A DNA stretch of 64,000 nucleotides from positions 1,954,501-2,018,500 of the forward strand of contig NZ_CP010978.1 of the NCBI RefSeq assembly GCF_000271665.2, read 5' to 3'. Shown here in pieces: positions 1-6,197 of this stretch. The notes under the pieces were generated by a model, which saw only the letters and a list, made by a program, of their open reading frames with translations, was not told where the DNA came from and did not search any database. Positions within the stretch are counted from its first letter, which is position 1. Each line of letters begins with the position of its first letter. A program made the translations under genes and the position numbers. Origin of the DNA: Pelosinus fermentans JBW45. GTDB lineage: Bacteria; Bacillota; Negativicutes; DSM-13327.

Positions 1-658
1 CGGCGGCCATGGCATTTTGCTCCTTTAAGGCGGCTGTAATTACGGACGGATCAAGACCTAAACGGGCCAGTTTGCTATTTTCGATTTCAATATAGATTTT
101 TTCGGTTTGCACCCCCAGGAGCTGGACTTTGCTTACGCTGGGAACGCTTAAGAGAACGCGGCGGATTTTTTCGGCTCTTTCCCGCATTTCCTCGTAGGTA
201 TACCCATCGCCGGTCAGCGTATAGATCACGCCATATACTTCATCGAACCGATCATTGAAGCTGGGTTGTGAAACGCCTTCCGGGAAGGTTCCTTTGATAT
301 CATTCACCATATTGCGGGCTTCCACCCATCTGGCCCGAAGCTCCTTGGCGGGCACCTGATCTTTGAGATTGACGTAGATCACCGTATATCCCGGTGTAGA
401 GTAACTTTTCAGATAGTCAAGCCCAGGAAGGTCCTGCAGTTTCTTTTCAATTTTATCCGTAACCTGCTCTTCCATCTGGCTGGCGGTGGCTCCTGACCAG
501 GCAACGCTGACAATCATTTGTTTAATGGCAAAATCCGGGTCTTCCATGCGTCCCACATTCTGATAGGAGAAGAGGCCGGCCACAAAAAAGAGGATGATAA
601 AGAAATAAATGAATTGTTTGTGGTTTAATGACCAGGCGGTAAGGTTAAAATGGCTCAT
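1..658 (-). CDS. RND-family efflux pump inner-membrane subunit (N-terminal part; runs off the window)
   Basis: About 219 N-terminal residues are visible. The protein begins MSHFNLTAWSLNHKQF, followed by a first membrane segment at about residues 17-32 (FIYFFIILFFVAGLF). The stretch GRMEDPDFAIKQM and the following porter-domain sequence are typical of AcrB/MexF-like RND proteins. The family pumps toxic compounds out of diderm cells by proton antiport, as a trimer with a membrane fusion protein and an outer-membrane channel. The start codon overlaps the stop of the upstream membrane-fusion gene by 4 nt (ATGA at 655-658), so the two are translationally coupled. The substrate cannot be told from sequence. 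The local base composition is visibly richer in GC than most of the window. Confidence 0.9.
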   Translation of the reverse strand, partial: MSHFNLTAWSLNHKQFIYFFIILFFVAGLFSYQNVGRMEDPDFAIKQMIVSVAWSGATASQMEEQVTDKIEKKLQDLPGLDYLKSYSTPGYTVIYVNLKDQVPAKELRARWVEARNMVNDIKGTFPEGVSQPSFNDRFDEVYGVIYTLTGDGYTYEEMRERAEKIRRVLLSVPSVSKVQLLGVQTEKIYIEIENSKLARLGLDPSVITAALKEQNAMAA

Positions 659-1773
659 AGGGCATCACCGGTTGTTTTTACCCTCTGTCCTTCTTTCAAT
701 TTATGAACGCCGGCGCTGACAATCAGGTCGCCTGGCTGCAGTCCAGCCAGTACCTGGATAGTGCCATTACCGAAGGGCCCGGTCTGGATGGAGCGCAGTG
801 TCAGAATATTGTCGTTCACAACCCAGACGGCGGGCGTATCGCCAGTCTGATAGAGTGCAGACAGTGGAATGGAAAATGCAGTATGGGCAGCGCCGCCGGC
901 TAAGGAAACGGTGGCCGTCATACCCAGTTTGACAGATGGCGGCGGATTGAGCAGGCTGACGCGCACTTTGAAGGTACGAGTCGTCGGATCTGCCATAGGG
1001 GCGATTTCCCGTACGGAGCCATTCAGTGTCACGTTAGGCAAGGCCCAGAAGGTAATGTGGAGCTGTTCGGCGGCTTTTAGTTCTTCCAGCCGGTTTTCAG
1101 GAACATAGATTTCGATTTCCTGCTCTCCGTCTTGGATAACAGTGACAACCGTCTGGCCGGCGCTGACAACCTGGCCGGCCTCGGCGGTGATTGTGGAGAC
1201 AACCCCTGCTTGATCGGCTTTCAATAAGGTGTAATCCAGCTGATTAGCGCCTTGCGTATACTGGGCCCCTGCCTGTTGCACAGCAGCCGCCGCTGCATCA
1301 TAGGCATTGACATACTGGTCATACTGAGCGCGGCTGATCGCGCCGCTATCCAGTAATTGCCGGTAGCGGTTCAAATTGCTTTCTGCCAGCCTAAGTTGTG
1401 ATTGGGCGGAATATACCTGAGCAGAATTACTGCTTACCGTCTGCTGAATGTCTTTAGCATCAATCTGCATCAGCACATCGCCGGCATTGACTACGCTGCC
1501 TAGCTGCACATTGCGTTTGATGATCTTACCGGTAACTTGGAAGGCCAGCTGGCTTTCCAAGCGGCCGCGTACTTCACCGGCATAGCTATAACCCTGCCCT
1601 GCAGTTACTGGCTGGACGACCTGGGTACGGACCACTGGAAGGCTTTCTGGTATACTGGTTGTTTTTGCAAAATGTGTTTTTGCCATGACTCCGGCCAGTA
1701 GGCATCCTACCACTAAGGCGGCCAGGGCATAATAACGTTTTTTTCGGCTGAGATTCAGTCGCATGTTGAACAT
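655..1773 (-). CDS. RND efflux periplasmic adaptor (HlyD/AcrA-type membrane fusion protein)
   Basis: The 372-residue protein has an N-terminal membrane anchor or signal segment at about residues 14-31. A lipoyl-like half-motif follows (GKIIKRNVQLGSVVNAGDVL, about 82-101), then a Gln/Ala-rich coiled-coil hairpin (about 105-175), the second lipoyl half (about 180-215) and beta-barrel and membrane-proximal domains to the end. This is the AcrA/MexE order. The adaptor links the RND pump to an outer-membrane channel. The ATG at 1773 has AAGGAGTG just upstream, and the gene overlaps the pump gene by 4 nt. No outer-membrane factor gene is visible in the window; it may lie beyond position 1. The remains of a TetR regulator lie directly upstream on the same strand. 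Confidence 0.92.
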   Translation of the reverse strand: MFNMRLNLSRKKRYYALAALVVGCLLAGVMAKTHFAKTTSIPESLPVVRTQVVQPVTAGQGYSYAGEVRGRLESQLAFQVTGKIIKRNVQLGSVVNAGDVLMQIDAKDIQQTVSSNSAQVYSAQSQLRLAESNLNRYRQLLDSGAISRAQYDQYVNAYDAAAAAVQQAGAQYTQGANQLDYTLLKADQAGVVSTITAEAGQVVSAGQTVVTVIQDGEQEIEIYVPENRLEELKAAEQLHITFWALPNVTLNGSVREIAPMADPTTRTFKVRVSLLNPPPSVKLGMTATVSLAGGAAHTAFSIPLSALYQTGDTPAVWVVNDNILTLRSIQTGPFGNGTIQVLAGLQPGDLIVSAGVHKLKEGQRVKTTGDAL

Positions 1774-1818
1774 CGAAACACTCCTTATCGTATATAATCT
1801 GTTTTTTCGGAAGAGAAT

Positions 1819-2050
1819 TTACGGTGCGCGCCGGGCGATGCCAAACAGCAGAATGTCCAATAACTCCGTCAGACATTATTTGCACTAGCCTGGTATCGAC
1901 AGGGCGCAGCTGACCGCTGGTGATGCCCGAATTAATGGCGGCAGCAATTCTCTGCCACTGGCTCTCGCGCAGCTCCATGATGCTGCCCCATTCTTCCGGG
2001 TAATGCCATTTTAAATCAAACAGAGCGTTCTGGCTGAAGCGGTGAATAAT
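1819..2050 (-). pseudogene. Decayed TetR-family regulator, C-terminal remnant with frameshift
   Basis: Reading the minus strand from 2050, the frame gives IIHRFSQNALFDLKWHYPEE and then MELRESQWQRIAAAI, which resembles the ligand-binding half of TetR regulators that control RND operons. An in-frame TAA at 2051-2053 closes it upstream, and no DNA-binding domain is found. Near 1865 the sense continues in another frame, which ends LLDILLFGIARRAP and TAA at 1819-1821; that is a typical TetR C-terminus. The gene therefore has both a frameshift or small deletion and a lost N-terminus. It sits immediately upstream of the efflux operon, where its local regulator would be. Loss of this repressor could leave the pump derepressed or under other control. 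Confidence 0.7.
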
Positions 2051-2136
2051 TTACGGTATGTAGCGAGAAACGAAATATAAAGACAAATCGTTGGCAGAGA
2101 AGCCTGGTTGAAGCAGCGGGCATTTATTTATAAAAA

Positions 2137-2151
2137 GTTCACCAGGTGAAC
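2137..2151. promoter_or_regulatory. Palindromic operator candidate, copy 1
   Basis: GTTCACCAGGTGAAC is a perfect 7-1-7 palindrome. It lies upstream of the TetR remnant and the efflux operon. Three further copies occur within 1.5 kb (2266, 2977 and 3624), all intergenic. It probably binds the MarR-family protein encoded at 3108-3566 or the lost TetR protein. Confidence 0.65.
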
Positions 2152-2265
2152 GATAACTTTAAAAGATAAGGATGTCGTTCGCATATTTTCGCAAAGGATA
2201 TTCTTGTTGCTAAAGCATTGTATTTTAGCTGTAACCAGATAAACTTAATTTGATTATATGGTGCT

Positions 2266-2280
2266 GCTCACCAGGTGAAT
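2266..2280. promoter_or_regulatory. Palindromic operator candidate, copy 2
   Basis: GCTCACCAGGTGAAT keeps the core TCACCAGGTGA of the copy at 2137, with outer mismatches. It lies between the 3' end of the Fur-family gene and the efflux operon, 115 bp upstream of copy 1 with respect to the operon. Confidence 0.55.
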
Positions 2281-2329
2281 GAGTAATTTTACTACAGGCA
2301 ATAAAATAAATGAATAGGCAAAGAGCCAA

Positions 2330-2812
2330 TCAGACCACATTGCTGCGTGACGTCGTATTCTGATCAGGGGAGCGGGGAAGACTTGAGTGATTTCGTTTGG
2401 ATTGACAATCCTTACAGTATCCATATATATACAGCCGAAAGTCTAGACTTGAAAAGTCCGTCATAGCATTCATAGCGGTATCCAATGTATCTGCCAGGCT
2501 TCCTTTTATTTCAATAACCTTGCCGCAGGCAGTGCAAATCAGGTGATGATGGTGGAGTGAGTACAGTACATAACGCTGGCATCCATCACCCATATTGAGC
2601 TTTTGCACAACAGCCAGGGTACTGAACAATTCCAAGGTTCGGTAGACAGTAGGCAGGCCGATTTCCGGATATTGCTCATGGACAATTTCATAGATATCTT
2701 TGGCACTAAGATGGTGGCTTGCGTAATTGTTGAGAATGTGAAAAATAAGCTCCCTCTGCCGGGTCAATTTATATCTACCATCGAGTTTTTCCCGTAATTC
2801 AGAAGTATTCAC
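2330..2812 (-). CDS. Fur-family metal-responsive transcriptional regulator
   Basis: The 160-residue protein carries the Fur fold: a winged helix at about residues 10-80 (LTRQRELIF, GLPTVYRTLELF) and the metal-binding and dimerisation domain after it. Candidate ligands are His87-His90 (HHHH), Cys93-x2-Cys96 and Cys133-x2-Cys136; the two CxxC pairs form the structural zinc site of the family. I read the start as GTG at 2812, with AGGAAG about 8 nt upstream. Fur proteins repress iron uptake and siderophore genes when loaded with Fe2+, so the Fur box at 6342-6364 is a likely target. The sequence alone does not separate Fur from PerR or Zur. A CACCAGGTG palindrome lies about 165 bp upstream, which suggests extra control. 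Confidence 0.88.
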   Translation of the reverse strand: MNTSELREKLDGRYKLTRQRELIFHILNNYASHHLSAKDIYEIVHEQYPEIGLPTVYRTLELFSTLAVVQKLNMGDGCQRYVLYSLHHHHLICTACGKVIEIKGSLADTLDTAMNAMTDFSSLDFRLYIYGYCKDCQSKRNHSSLPRSPDQNTTSRSNVV

Positions 2813-2976
2813 TAGTAAATCTTCCTTTCTCCAGATTGTTTTTTGCTAAAAGGGAAATAGATGTTGCAGTTCGGTATTAGAGAAATAGTGAGTGCATGAT
2901 TGGCTTCGATAATCATGCGTTGGGAAAGTTGGATAGGAAGGGCTTTAAATGCGAAATATTTTATTTCTCTAATAAA

Positions 2977-2991
2977 GTTAACCAGGTGAAC
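2977..2991. promoter_or_regulatory. Palindromic operator candidate, copy 3
   Basis: GTTAACCAGGTGAAC differs from copy 1 at one base. It lies between the MarR gene and the Fur-family gene, upstream of the latter. A weaker half-matching site, CTAACAGGTAAAC, follows at 3080-3092. Confidence 0.6.
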
Positions 2992-3107
2992 GATAAAAGA
3001 ATAATAAGAATGCCGGTGGAGAATGCTTATTTTGCCGGCATTTGTTGCGGAAGATCTCGTTATTTAAATTTCAATATGGCTAACAGGTAAACTATAAAGC
3101 GAATTTT

Positions 3108-3566
3108 TTATTCCTGCTGCTCCATGTGGTCAATATACTGCTCCAGCTCTTGCAAGATATCGCTGAGAAACAAATATTCTTCCGGCGTTAATGAATTAAT
3201 TTTTTTCATAATGCCGTTGTCAAAGGTTTCGTGAAATTCAAAGTGATGTTGAACGGCAATCCGGCCTTTGTCTGTCAACTCCAAAAGAATATTTTTTTTA
3301 TTGCCGGTTTCCTGATAACGGTAGACCAGATCTTTTTGGATGAGTTTATGGATGACCTTTGGCAGGGCGCTTTTGAAAATACCTTGTCGGTCTGCCAGTT
3401 CGGTCACGGTTATGCCTGGATGTTTGCCAATCATGTCGAGGGTATGAATTTCTGATGAGTATAAGAGCTTGTCTGTGCCGAATTTTTTTGGCTGTTTCAT
3501 TGCCTCAAACGATTTCCTTGACAATCTGAAAAAAGATTCCAGCATTTCTTTTCTTTGTTCCACCAT
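3108..3566 (-). CDS. MarR-family transcriptional regulator
   Basis: The 152-residue protein shows the MarR winged-helix pattern. A helical N-terminus is followed by a helix-turn-helix at about residues 50-78 (GITVTELADRQGIFKSALPK), a wing (YRYQETGNKKNILLELTDKG, about 82-101) and a C-terminal dimerisation helix. MarR proteins usually repress efflux or stress genes and their own gene, and release DNA on binding small phenolic or similar ligands. The ATG at 3566 has GAGGT 8 nt upstream. A CACCAGGTG palindrome at 3624-3638, about 60 bp before the start, fits autoregulation. Related palindromes upstream of fur and the RND operon suggest one small regulon. The inducer is unknown. Confidence 0.85.
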   Translation of the reverse strand: MVEQRKEMLESFFRLSRKSFEAMKQPKKFGTDKLLYSSEIHTLDMIGKHPGITVTELADRQGIFKSALPKVIHKLIQKDLVYRYQETGNKKNILLELTDKGRIAVQHHFEFHETFDNGIMKKINSLTPEEYLFLSDILQELEQYIDHMEQQE

Positions 3567-3623
3567 TGTTTTAACCTCATATCGTTAGTAATATGTCATG
3601 TTTTGATGTTCTATGATTATATT

Positions 3624-3638
3624 GTACACCAGGTGAAT
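3624..3638. promoter_or_regulatory. Palindromic operator candidate, copy 4 (MarR gene upstream region)
   Basis: GTACACCAGGTGAAT keeps the ACCAGGTGAA core. It lies 58-72 bp upstream of the MarR start codon, a position suited to autorepression. Confidence 0.6.
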
Positions 3639-3660
3639 TATTTGTCAAGCAAATTGCTAA

Positions 3661-3724
3661 ATATGCTCCTTCCTTGCAATAGACAGTTTTATTATTTCAA
3701 CTGTCTATTGCAAGGGGAGCATAT
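3661..3724. repeat. Long near-perfect hairpin, MITE- or IS-end-like
   Basis: The left arm at 3661-3686 and the right arm at 3701-3724 pair over 24 bp, with only a 2-nt bulge (TT at 3670-3671), around a 14-nt loop. The arms start with ATATGCTCC and end with CAATAGACAG. There is no T-run typical of a terminator. The arm length and inward-facing ends suggest a miniature element or the collapsed ends of an insertion sequence. It sits between the divergent upstream region of the MarR gene and the 3' end of a hypothetical gene. Confidence 0.6.
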
Positions 3725-3760
3725 CATAGTGACGGAAAGCAACGAGATTATGTATCTACT

Positions 3761-4054
3761 TTAAAGCTTTAAATATTTCCCCTCAGCCTCTTGTAAACAG
3801 TCTTTCAACATATCGAGAGAATCAATATTAGGAATTGTTTCTATTGTTTTTGATCCTTCAGTATTGCCCCAAACGTAGATAGTAGCATCAAATGATTTTT
3901 TTGCATTGTCTAGACCGCTTACTTCAAAAAAATAACCATTATCAAGCATAAGATAAATACAATTTTCAAAGTCAATTGTTTTAATAGTGTATCTATTGCC
4001 AAGTTTTCGTAAAACTTCTTTAATATTTTTCCCTGGGCTTTTAGTTTTAAGCAT
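3761..4054 (-). CDS. Hypothetical protein, 97 aa
   Basis: I do not recognise the family. The protein is soluble and mixed alpha/beta by eye, with a basic start (MLKTKSPGKNIKEVLRKLG) and an acidic, helical end. It has no signal peptide, membrane segment or obvious catalytic motif. The ATG at 4054 is preceded at 7 nt by AGAGGTG, so translation is well supported. It stands alone between the 3661 hairpin and a frameshifted ribbon-helix-helix gene, in a stretch of low coding density that looks like a site of past insertion. Confidence 0.6.
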   Translation of the reverse strand: MLKTKSPGKNIKEVLRKLGNRYTIKTIDFENCIYLMLDNGYFFEVSGLDNAKKSFDATIYVWGNTEGSKTIETIPNIDSLDMLKDCLQEAEGKYLKL

Positions 4055-4180
4055 ATTTTCACCTCTTTAAAGTAAGTATTCGACAAAAAGCAATGGGATT
4101 CCTATGTAGAGCAATTAGCTCAGAGATTTGCATCTGGAAGGAAGTGATTATTTTTTTACACGTCGACAGAAAGACGTACT

Positions 4181-4331
4181 ATGAAAAAACAAGATAAAGA
4201 AGTTAGAATAACGTTTCGCGTACCTACTGATATTTATGAAAAAATTGTTGAATCAGCACAAAAAAAATAGACGATCAGTTAATAATGAAATGGTTGTAGC
4301 ATTAGAACAATTCTTAGAAAAGAATAATTAA
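4181..4331 (+). pseudogene. Arc/MetJ-type ribbon-helix-helix protein, frameshifted at an A8 run
   Basis: Frame 1 gives MKKQDKEVRITFRVPTDIY, then EKIVESAQKK, and stops at TAG 4268-4270. The next frame continues RRSVNNEMVVALEQFLEKNN to TAA at 4329-4331. Joined, the product of about 49 residues has the Arc pattern: a beta strand (VRITFRVP), helix A, the turn (RRSVNNE) and helix B. The break falls at eight A residues (4260-4267), so a change of one base, a slippery programmed frameshift or a sequencing error are all possible. Such proteins are small DNA-binding repressors, often antitoxins or plasmid or phage regulators. No partner gene is evident and the ribosome site is weak. Confidence 0.6.
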
Positions 4332-4525
4332 TATGCATAAATTTAAGGAATGCAGATCTTATTAAGCTTTTACATTACTACTGATTATGGTATGAGCGTA
4401 TAGCAGATACGAAACAATACTGGTGACGGTATGACTAATGTTGACGTGAATAGTAAGAAATAGCCAATATTAATAGTATAAAAATCCTCCACATGGGAAT
4501 ATACTATTAAAGACATCTATTTCAA

Positions 4526-4554
4526 TTGACATATGCTTAATTATCAACTATATT
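4526..4554 (+). promoter_or_regulatory. Sigma-A-type promoter for the predicted antisense RNA
   Basis: TTGACA (4526-4531), a 17-nt spacer and TATATT (4549-4554) give a near-consensus promoter. Transcription should begin near 4561. No open reading frame with a ribosome site follows on this strand before the terminator at 4748-4777. Confidence 0.6.
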
Positions 4555-4584
4555 AATGGTAGAGCTAATTAAAAACGCCAAAAC

Positions 4585-4605
4585 GCCCCTGCTGGTAACA
4601 GGAGC
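4585..4605 (-). terminator. Intrinsic terminator of the 29-codon gene
   Basis: On the minus strand GCTCCTG and CAGGGGC pair over 7 bp (one G-U) around a 7-nt loop, followed by GTTTTGGCGTTTTT. It lies 27 nt past the stop codon at 4632. Confidence 0.5.
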
Positions 4606-4631
4606 ATTCTGGCACATAGGGATACTAGAGG

Positions 4632-4721
4632 CTAATTAAGAAGTGTATGTATGATCTTATAGATCACATATACAAATCCACCTGAAACTGTTATCTTGAA
4701 GGACTTAGTTTCAAAGTGCAT
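4632..4721 (-). CDS. Small peptide, 29 aa, candidate type I toxin or antisense-controlled peptide
   Basis: The ATG at 4719-4721 is preceded by AGGAGGTGA with a spacer of about 6 nt, one of the strongest ribosome sites in the window. The peptide reads MHFETKSFKIT and then VSGGFVYVIYKIIHTLLN. It is basic, with a hydrophobic or amphipathic second half that could enter or lie on the membrane. It has its own promoter (TATAAT at 4780-4785 and TTGAAT at 4802-4807, read on the minus strand), a stable 5' hairpin and a terminator at 4585-4605. The whole unit lies opposite a predicted antisense RNA. I do not recognise the peptide from a named toxin family, and toxicity is an inference from layout alone. 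Confidence 0.6.
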   Translation of the reverse strand: MHFETKSFKITVSGGFVYVIYKIIHTLLN

Positions 4722-4747
4722 AGTAAATCACCTCCTGTATTCAATTA

Positions 4748-4777
4748 GGGCAACCACTCACAATGGTTGTCCTTTTT
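4748..4777 (+). terminator. Intrinsic terminator of the antisense RNA; also 5' hairpin of the opposing mRNA
   Basis: GGGCAACCA and TGGTTGTCC pair over 9 bp (one G-U), followed by TTTTT at 4773-4777. On the minus strand the same palindrome falls at the very 5' end of the small-peptide transcript (start near 4773), where it could protect or structure the mRNA. Confidence 0.65.
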
Positions 4778-4779
4778 CT

Positions 4780-4807
4780 ATTATATAGGAAAATGTATAC
4801 TATTCAA
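4780..4807 (-). promoter_or_regulatory. Promoter of the 29-codon gene
   Basis: On the minus strand TTGAAT (4807-4802), a 16-nt spacer and TATAAT (4785-4780) form a good sigma-A promoter. It points at the small gene at 4632-4721, with a predicted start near 4773. Confidence 0.55.
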
Positions 4808-4953
4808 GAAAAAAGCCACCAGTTAGATTATAAATCTAATTGATTTTACATAGTTTCTATCCAATAAATCATTATTGCCAGCACAGAGGGGAACCAACCT
4901 ATATCTAACAATGATGATATAAAGACTGGATTAAATATCTTACTAAATAACAA

Positions 4954-5006
4954 TAGTGGGCAGCCAATACTGTAATCAACGTTACATATTGTCTGCTCAC
5001 TTTTTT
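4954..5006 (+). terminator. Intrinsic terminator with no obvious upstream gene
   Basis: Arms at 4954-4968 and 4987-5001 match at 13 of 15 positions and are followed by TTTTTT. No protein-coding frame with a ribosome site lies upstream on this strand back to 4777, so a small RNA or a decayed gene is the likely origin. Confidence 0.55.
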
Positions 5007-5079
5007 ATGTGGTTTACTGCTTAATTAGAATTACTTGTAAGAAAAGCACAATCATCAACTCAATGCGAAAATAGAAGTT

Positions 5080-5196
5080 ATGGCAAACGAATGGCAGATC
5101 ACGTCAGATGAAGCAGTTAGTTTGATAATAAAACTTAGCATTGGGCAAATAGTTGAAGATCGTGTAAGGAGTACAGCTATAATGGGTGCTAAATAA
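5080..5196 (+). CDS. Small hypothetical protein, 38 aa
   Basis: The frame ATG 5080 to TAA 5194-5196 encodes MANEWQITSDEAVSLIIKLS, then IGQIVEDRVRSTAIMGAK. It is soluble and helical by eye, and I do not recognise the family. The ribosome site is poor (AGAAG), which weakens the call. A strong intrinsic terminator starts 8 nt after the stop, which supports a transcribed unit ending here. It may be the tail of a larger, lost gene. Confidence 0.35.
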   Translation: MANEWQITSDEAVSLIIKLSIGQIVEDRVRSTAIMGAK

Positions 5197-5203
5197 GGTT
5201 TGT

Positions 5204-5232
5204 AAGGCAGGGGGAACTCCTGCCTTTTTTTA
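5204..5232 (+). terminator. Intrinsic terminator
   Basis: AAGGCAGG (5204-5211) and CCTGCCTT (5219-5226) pair perfectly over 8 bp, followed by a T-run to 5231. It closes the small frame at 5080-5196 and lies tail-to-tail with the CBO0543-like gene. Confidence 0.75.
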
Positions 5233-5258
5233 TTGCTCCAAAATCTTATTATAAAAAG

Positions 5259-5798
5259 TCACTCATTATCTATTTTATTTTCCTGGTCTTTTGGTAATAG
5301 TTTGGTTGCTGCCGGTTGTAAGTTAGTTGAAAAACTCCTTCTTTCAGAGCGGCTCCAAATACCCTCTTGCCATAGTTGAAAACCATATATTACAACACCA
5401 TGGAGACTAGCGAGTAAAACATTTTGTAAGGCAGTGATACCAACAGGCTGAAATATTCCCCTACCAACAAGGAAATAATCCAAAAACAAGTAAACAAATC
5501 CAAAATTCAATACTACATCCACTGCTAGATATAGCCCGAATCGTCCGTAAGTAGACCTTAGTAGCCACATAGTTGTTACAGGATTTAATCCAAAAAGATA
5601 CGAAACTGTTCGGAAAGGGTAAGCTGTTTCACTAATGATCCACCAATTGAACGTTTCACCTGCTTCAACCATTAATATGCTTGTAACTACACTGAATAAA
5701 GCGGTAGGCATAAATTGTTTTATGGTTTTCCTCTCCATAAAGAATAAAGTCAACCAAGGCACAATCAACATACTCCATAATATTACTTGATTACTCAT
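5259..5798 (-). CDS. CBO0543-like multi-pass membrane protein
   Basis: The 179-residue protein has about four or five hydrophobic segments (for example VILWSMLIVPWLTLFF near the start and LYLAVDVVLNFGFVYLFLDYF in the middle). It ends in a polar tail of about 35 residues. Its length, the WSMLIVPWLTLFFM start and the Tyr-Gly-Arg-Phe-Gly-Leu-Tyr region match the CBO0543 family of spore-forming Firmicutes, whose function is unknown. The ATG at 5798 has AGGAGG 8 nt upstream. It is monocistronic, pointing away from the siderophore operon. Confidence 0.75.
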   Translation of the reverse strand: MSNQVILWSMLIVPWLTLFFMERKTIKQFMPTALFSVVTSILMVEAGETFNWWIISETAYPFRTVSYLFGLNPVTTMWLLRSTYGRFGLYLAVDVVLNFGFVYLFLDYFLVGRGIFQPVGITALQNVLLASLHGVVIYGFQLWQEGIWSRSERRSFSTNLQPAATKLLPKDQENKIDNE

Positions 5799-5993
5799 AG
5801 TGAGTCCTCCTGTATGTTCGAATATAGGTAGTTTATCCAGTCGGTTGCAATCAATACATGGGGCATAAGAGGTTTTATTATATAGGCGTGATAGTATGTA
5901 TTAGTGGATTAAGTATTAAATGAATTTAGAAAATTAAATTAGAAGCTAAACAGGTTTTATTTGGATTCCCCGGTGTGTCACCAGTAATTTCGA

Positions 5994-6020
5994 GGGTTTG
6001 CAGAGATGCAAGTCCTTTTT
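5994..6020 (+). terminator. Hairpin with T-run, terminator-like
   Basis: GGGTTTGCA and TGCAAGTCC pair over 9 bp with two G-U pairs and a GAGA loop, followed by TTTTT. It lies in a gene-free stretch (5799-6197), so the transcript it ends is unknown and may be a small RNA or leader. Confidence 0.45.
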
Positions 6021-6078
6021 ATGTTAACTGAGTCTTTTTTAGCAAACACCAAATAACTTAATAATAGATAAAAAAATT

Positions 6079-6103
6079 AGCAGGCTATTTTGCCTGCTTT
6101 TTT
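6079..6103 (+). terminator. Intrinsic terminator
   Basis: AGCAGGC and GCCTGCT pair perfectly over 7 bp around a 6-nt loop and are followed by a long T-run. No gene lies directly upstream on the plus strand. Runs of A before the stem mean that it could also work on the minus strand, toward the CBO0543-like gene. Confidence 0.65.
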
Positions 6104-6197
6104 GTTTTTTCAATAGTTGACTGCATAATTTGACTAATTTATGCAGTCACTAGGGGAAATTTGCATGCCTAGTTCTTTGTAGTAGGGGGTGAATTAT

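Larger units (their letters stand above)
4561..4777 (+). ncRNA. Predicted antisense RNA (about 217 nt) opposite the 29-codon gene
   Basis: The RNA is bounded by the promoter at 4526-4554 and an intrinsic terminator at 4748-4777. It lacks an open reading frame with a ribosome site. It is complementary to the whole predicted mRNA of the minus-strand gene at 4632-4721, including its ribosome site and 5' hairpin. This is the arrangement of cis-encoded antitoxin RNAs of type I systems such as bsrG/SR4 and txpA/RatA, where the antisense RNA blocks translation or triggers decay. The existence of the RNA is inferred from signals only. Confidence 0.45.

Noticed and set aside
2896-3090. 64-codon plus-strand frame between the Fur-like and MarR genes
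   Set aside because: It runs over two operator-like palindromes, has no ribosome site and no protein-like pattern.
4435-4494. 19-codon hydrophobic frame on the minus strand (MWRIFILLILAISYY)
   Set aside because: No ribosome site precedes the ATG, and the frame overlaps an A/T-rich inverted repeat.
4855-4963. Minus-strand hydrophobic frame ending in DIGWFPSVLAIMIYWIETM
   Set aside because: No ATG or ribosome site was found at a usable distance. It could be a remnant of a membrane protein, but the evidence is too thin for a gene call.
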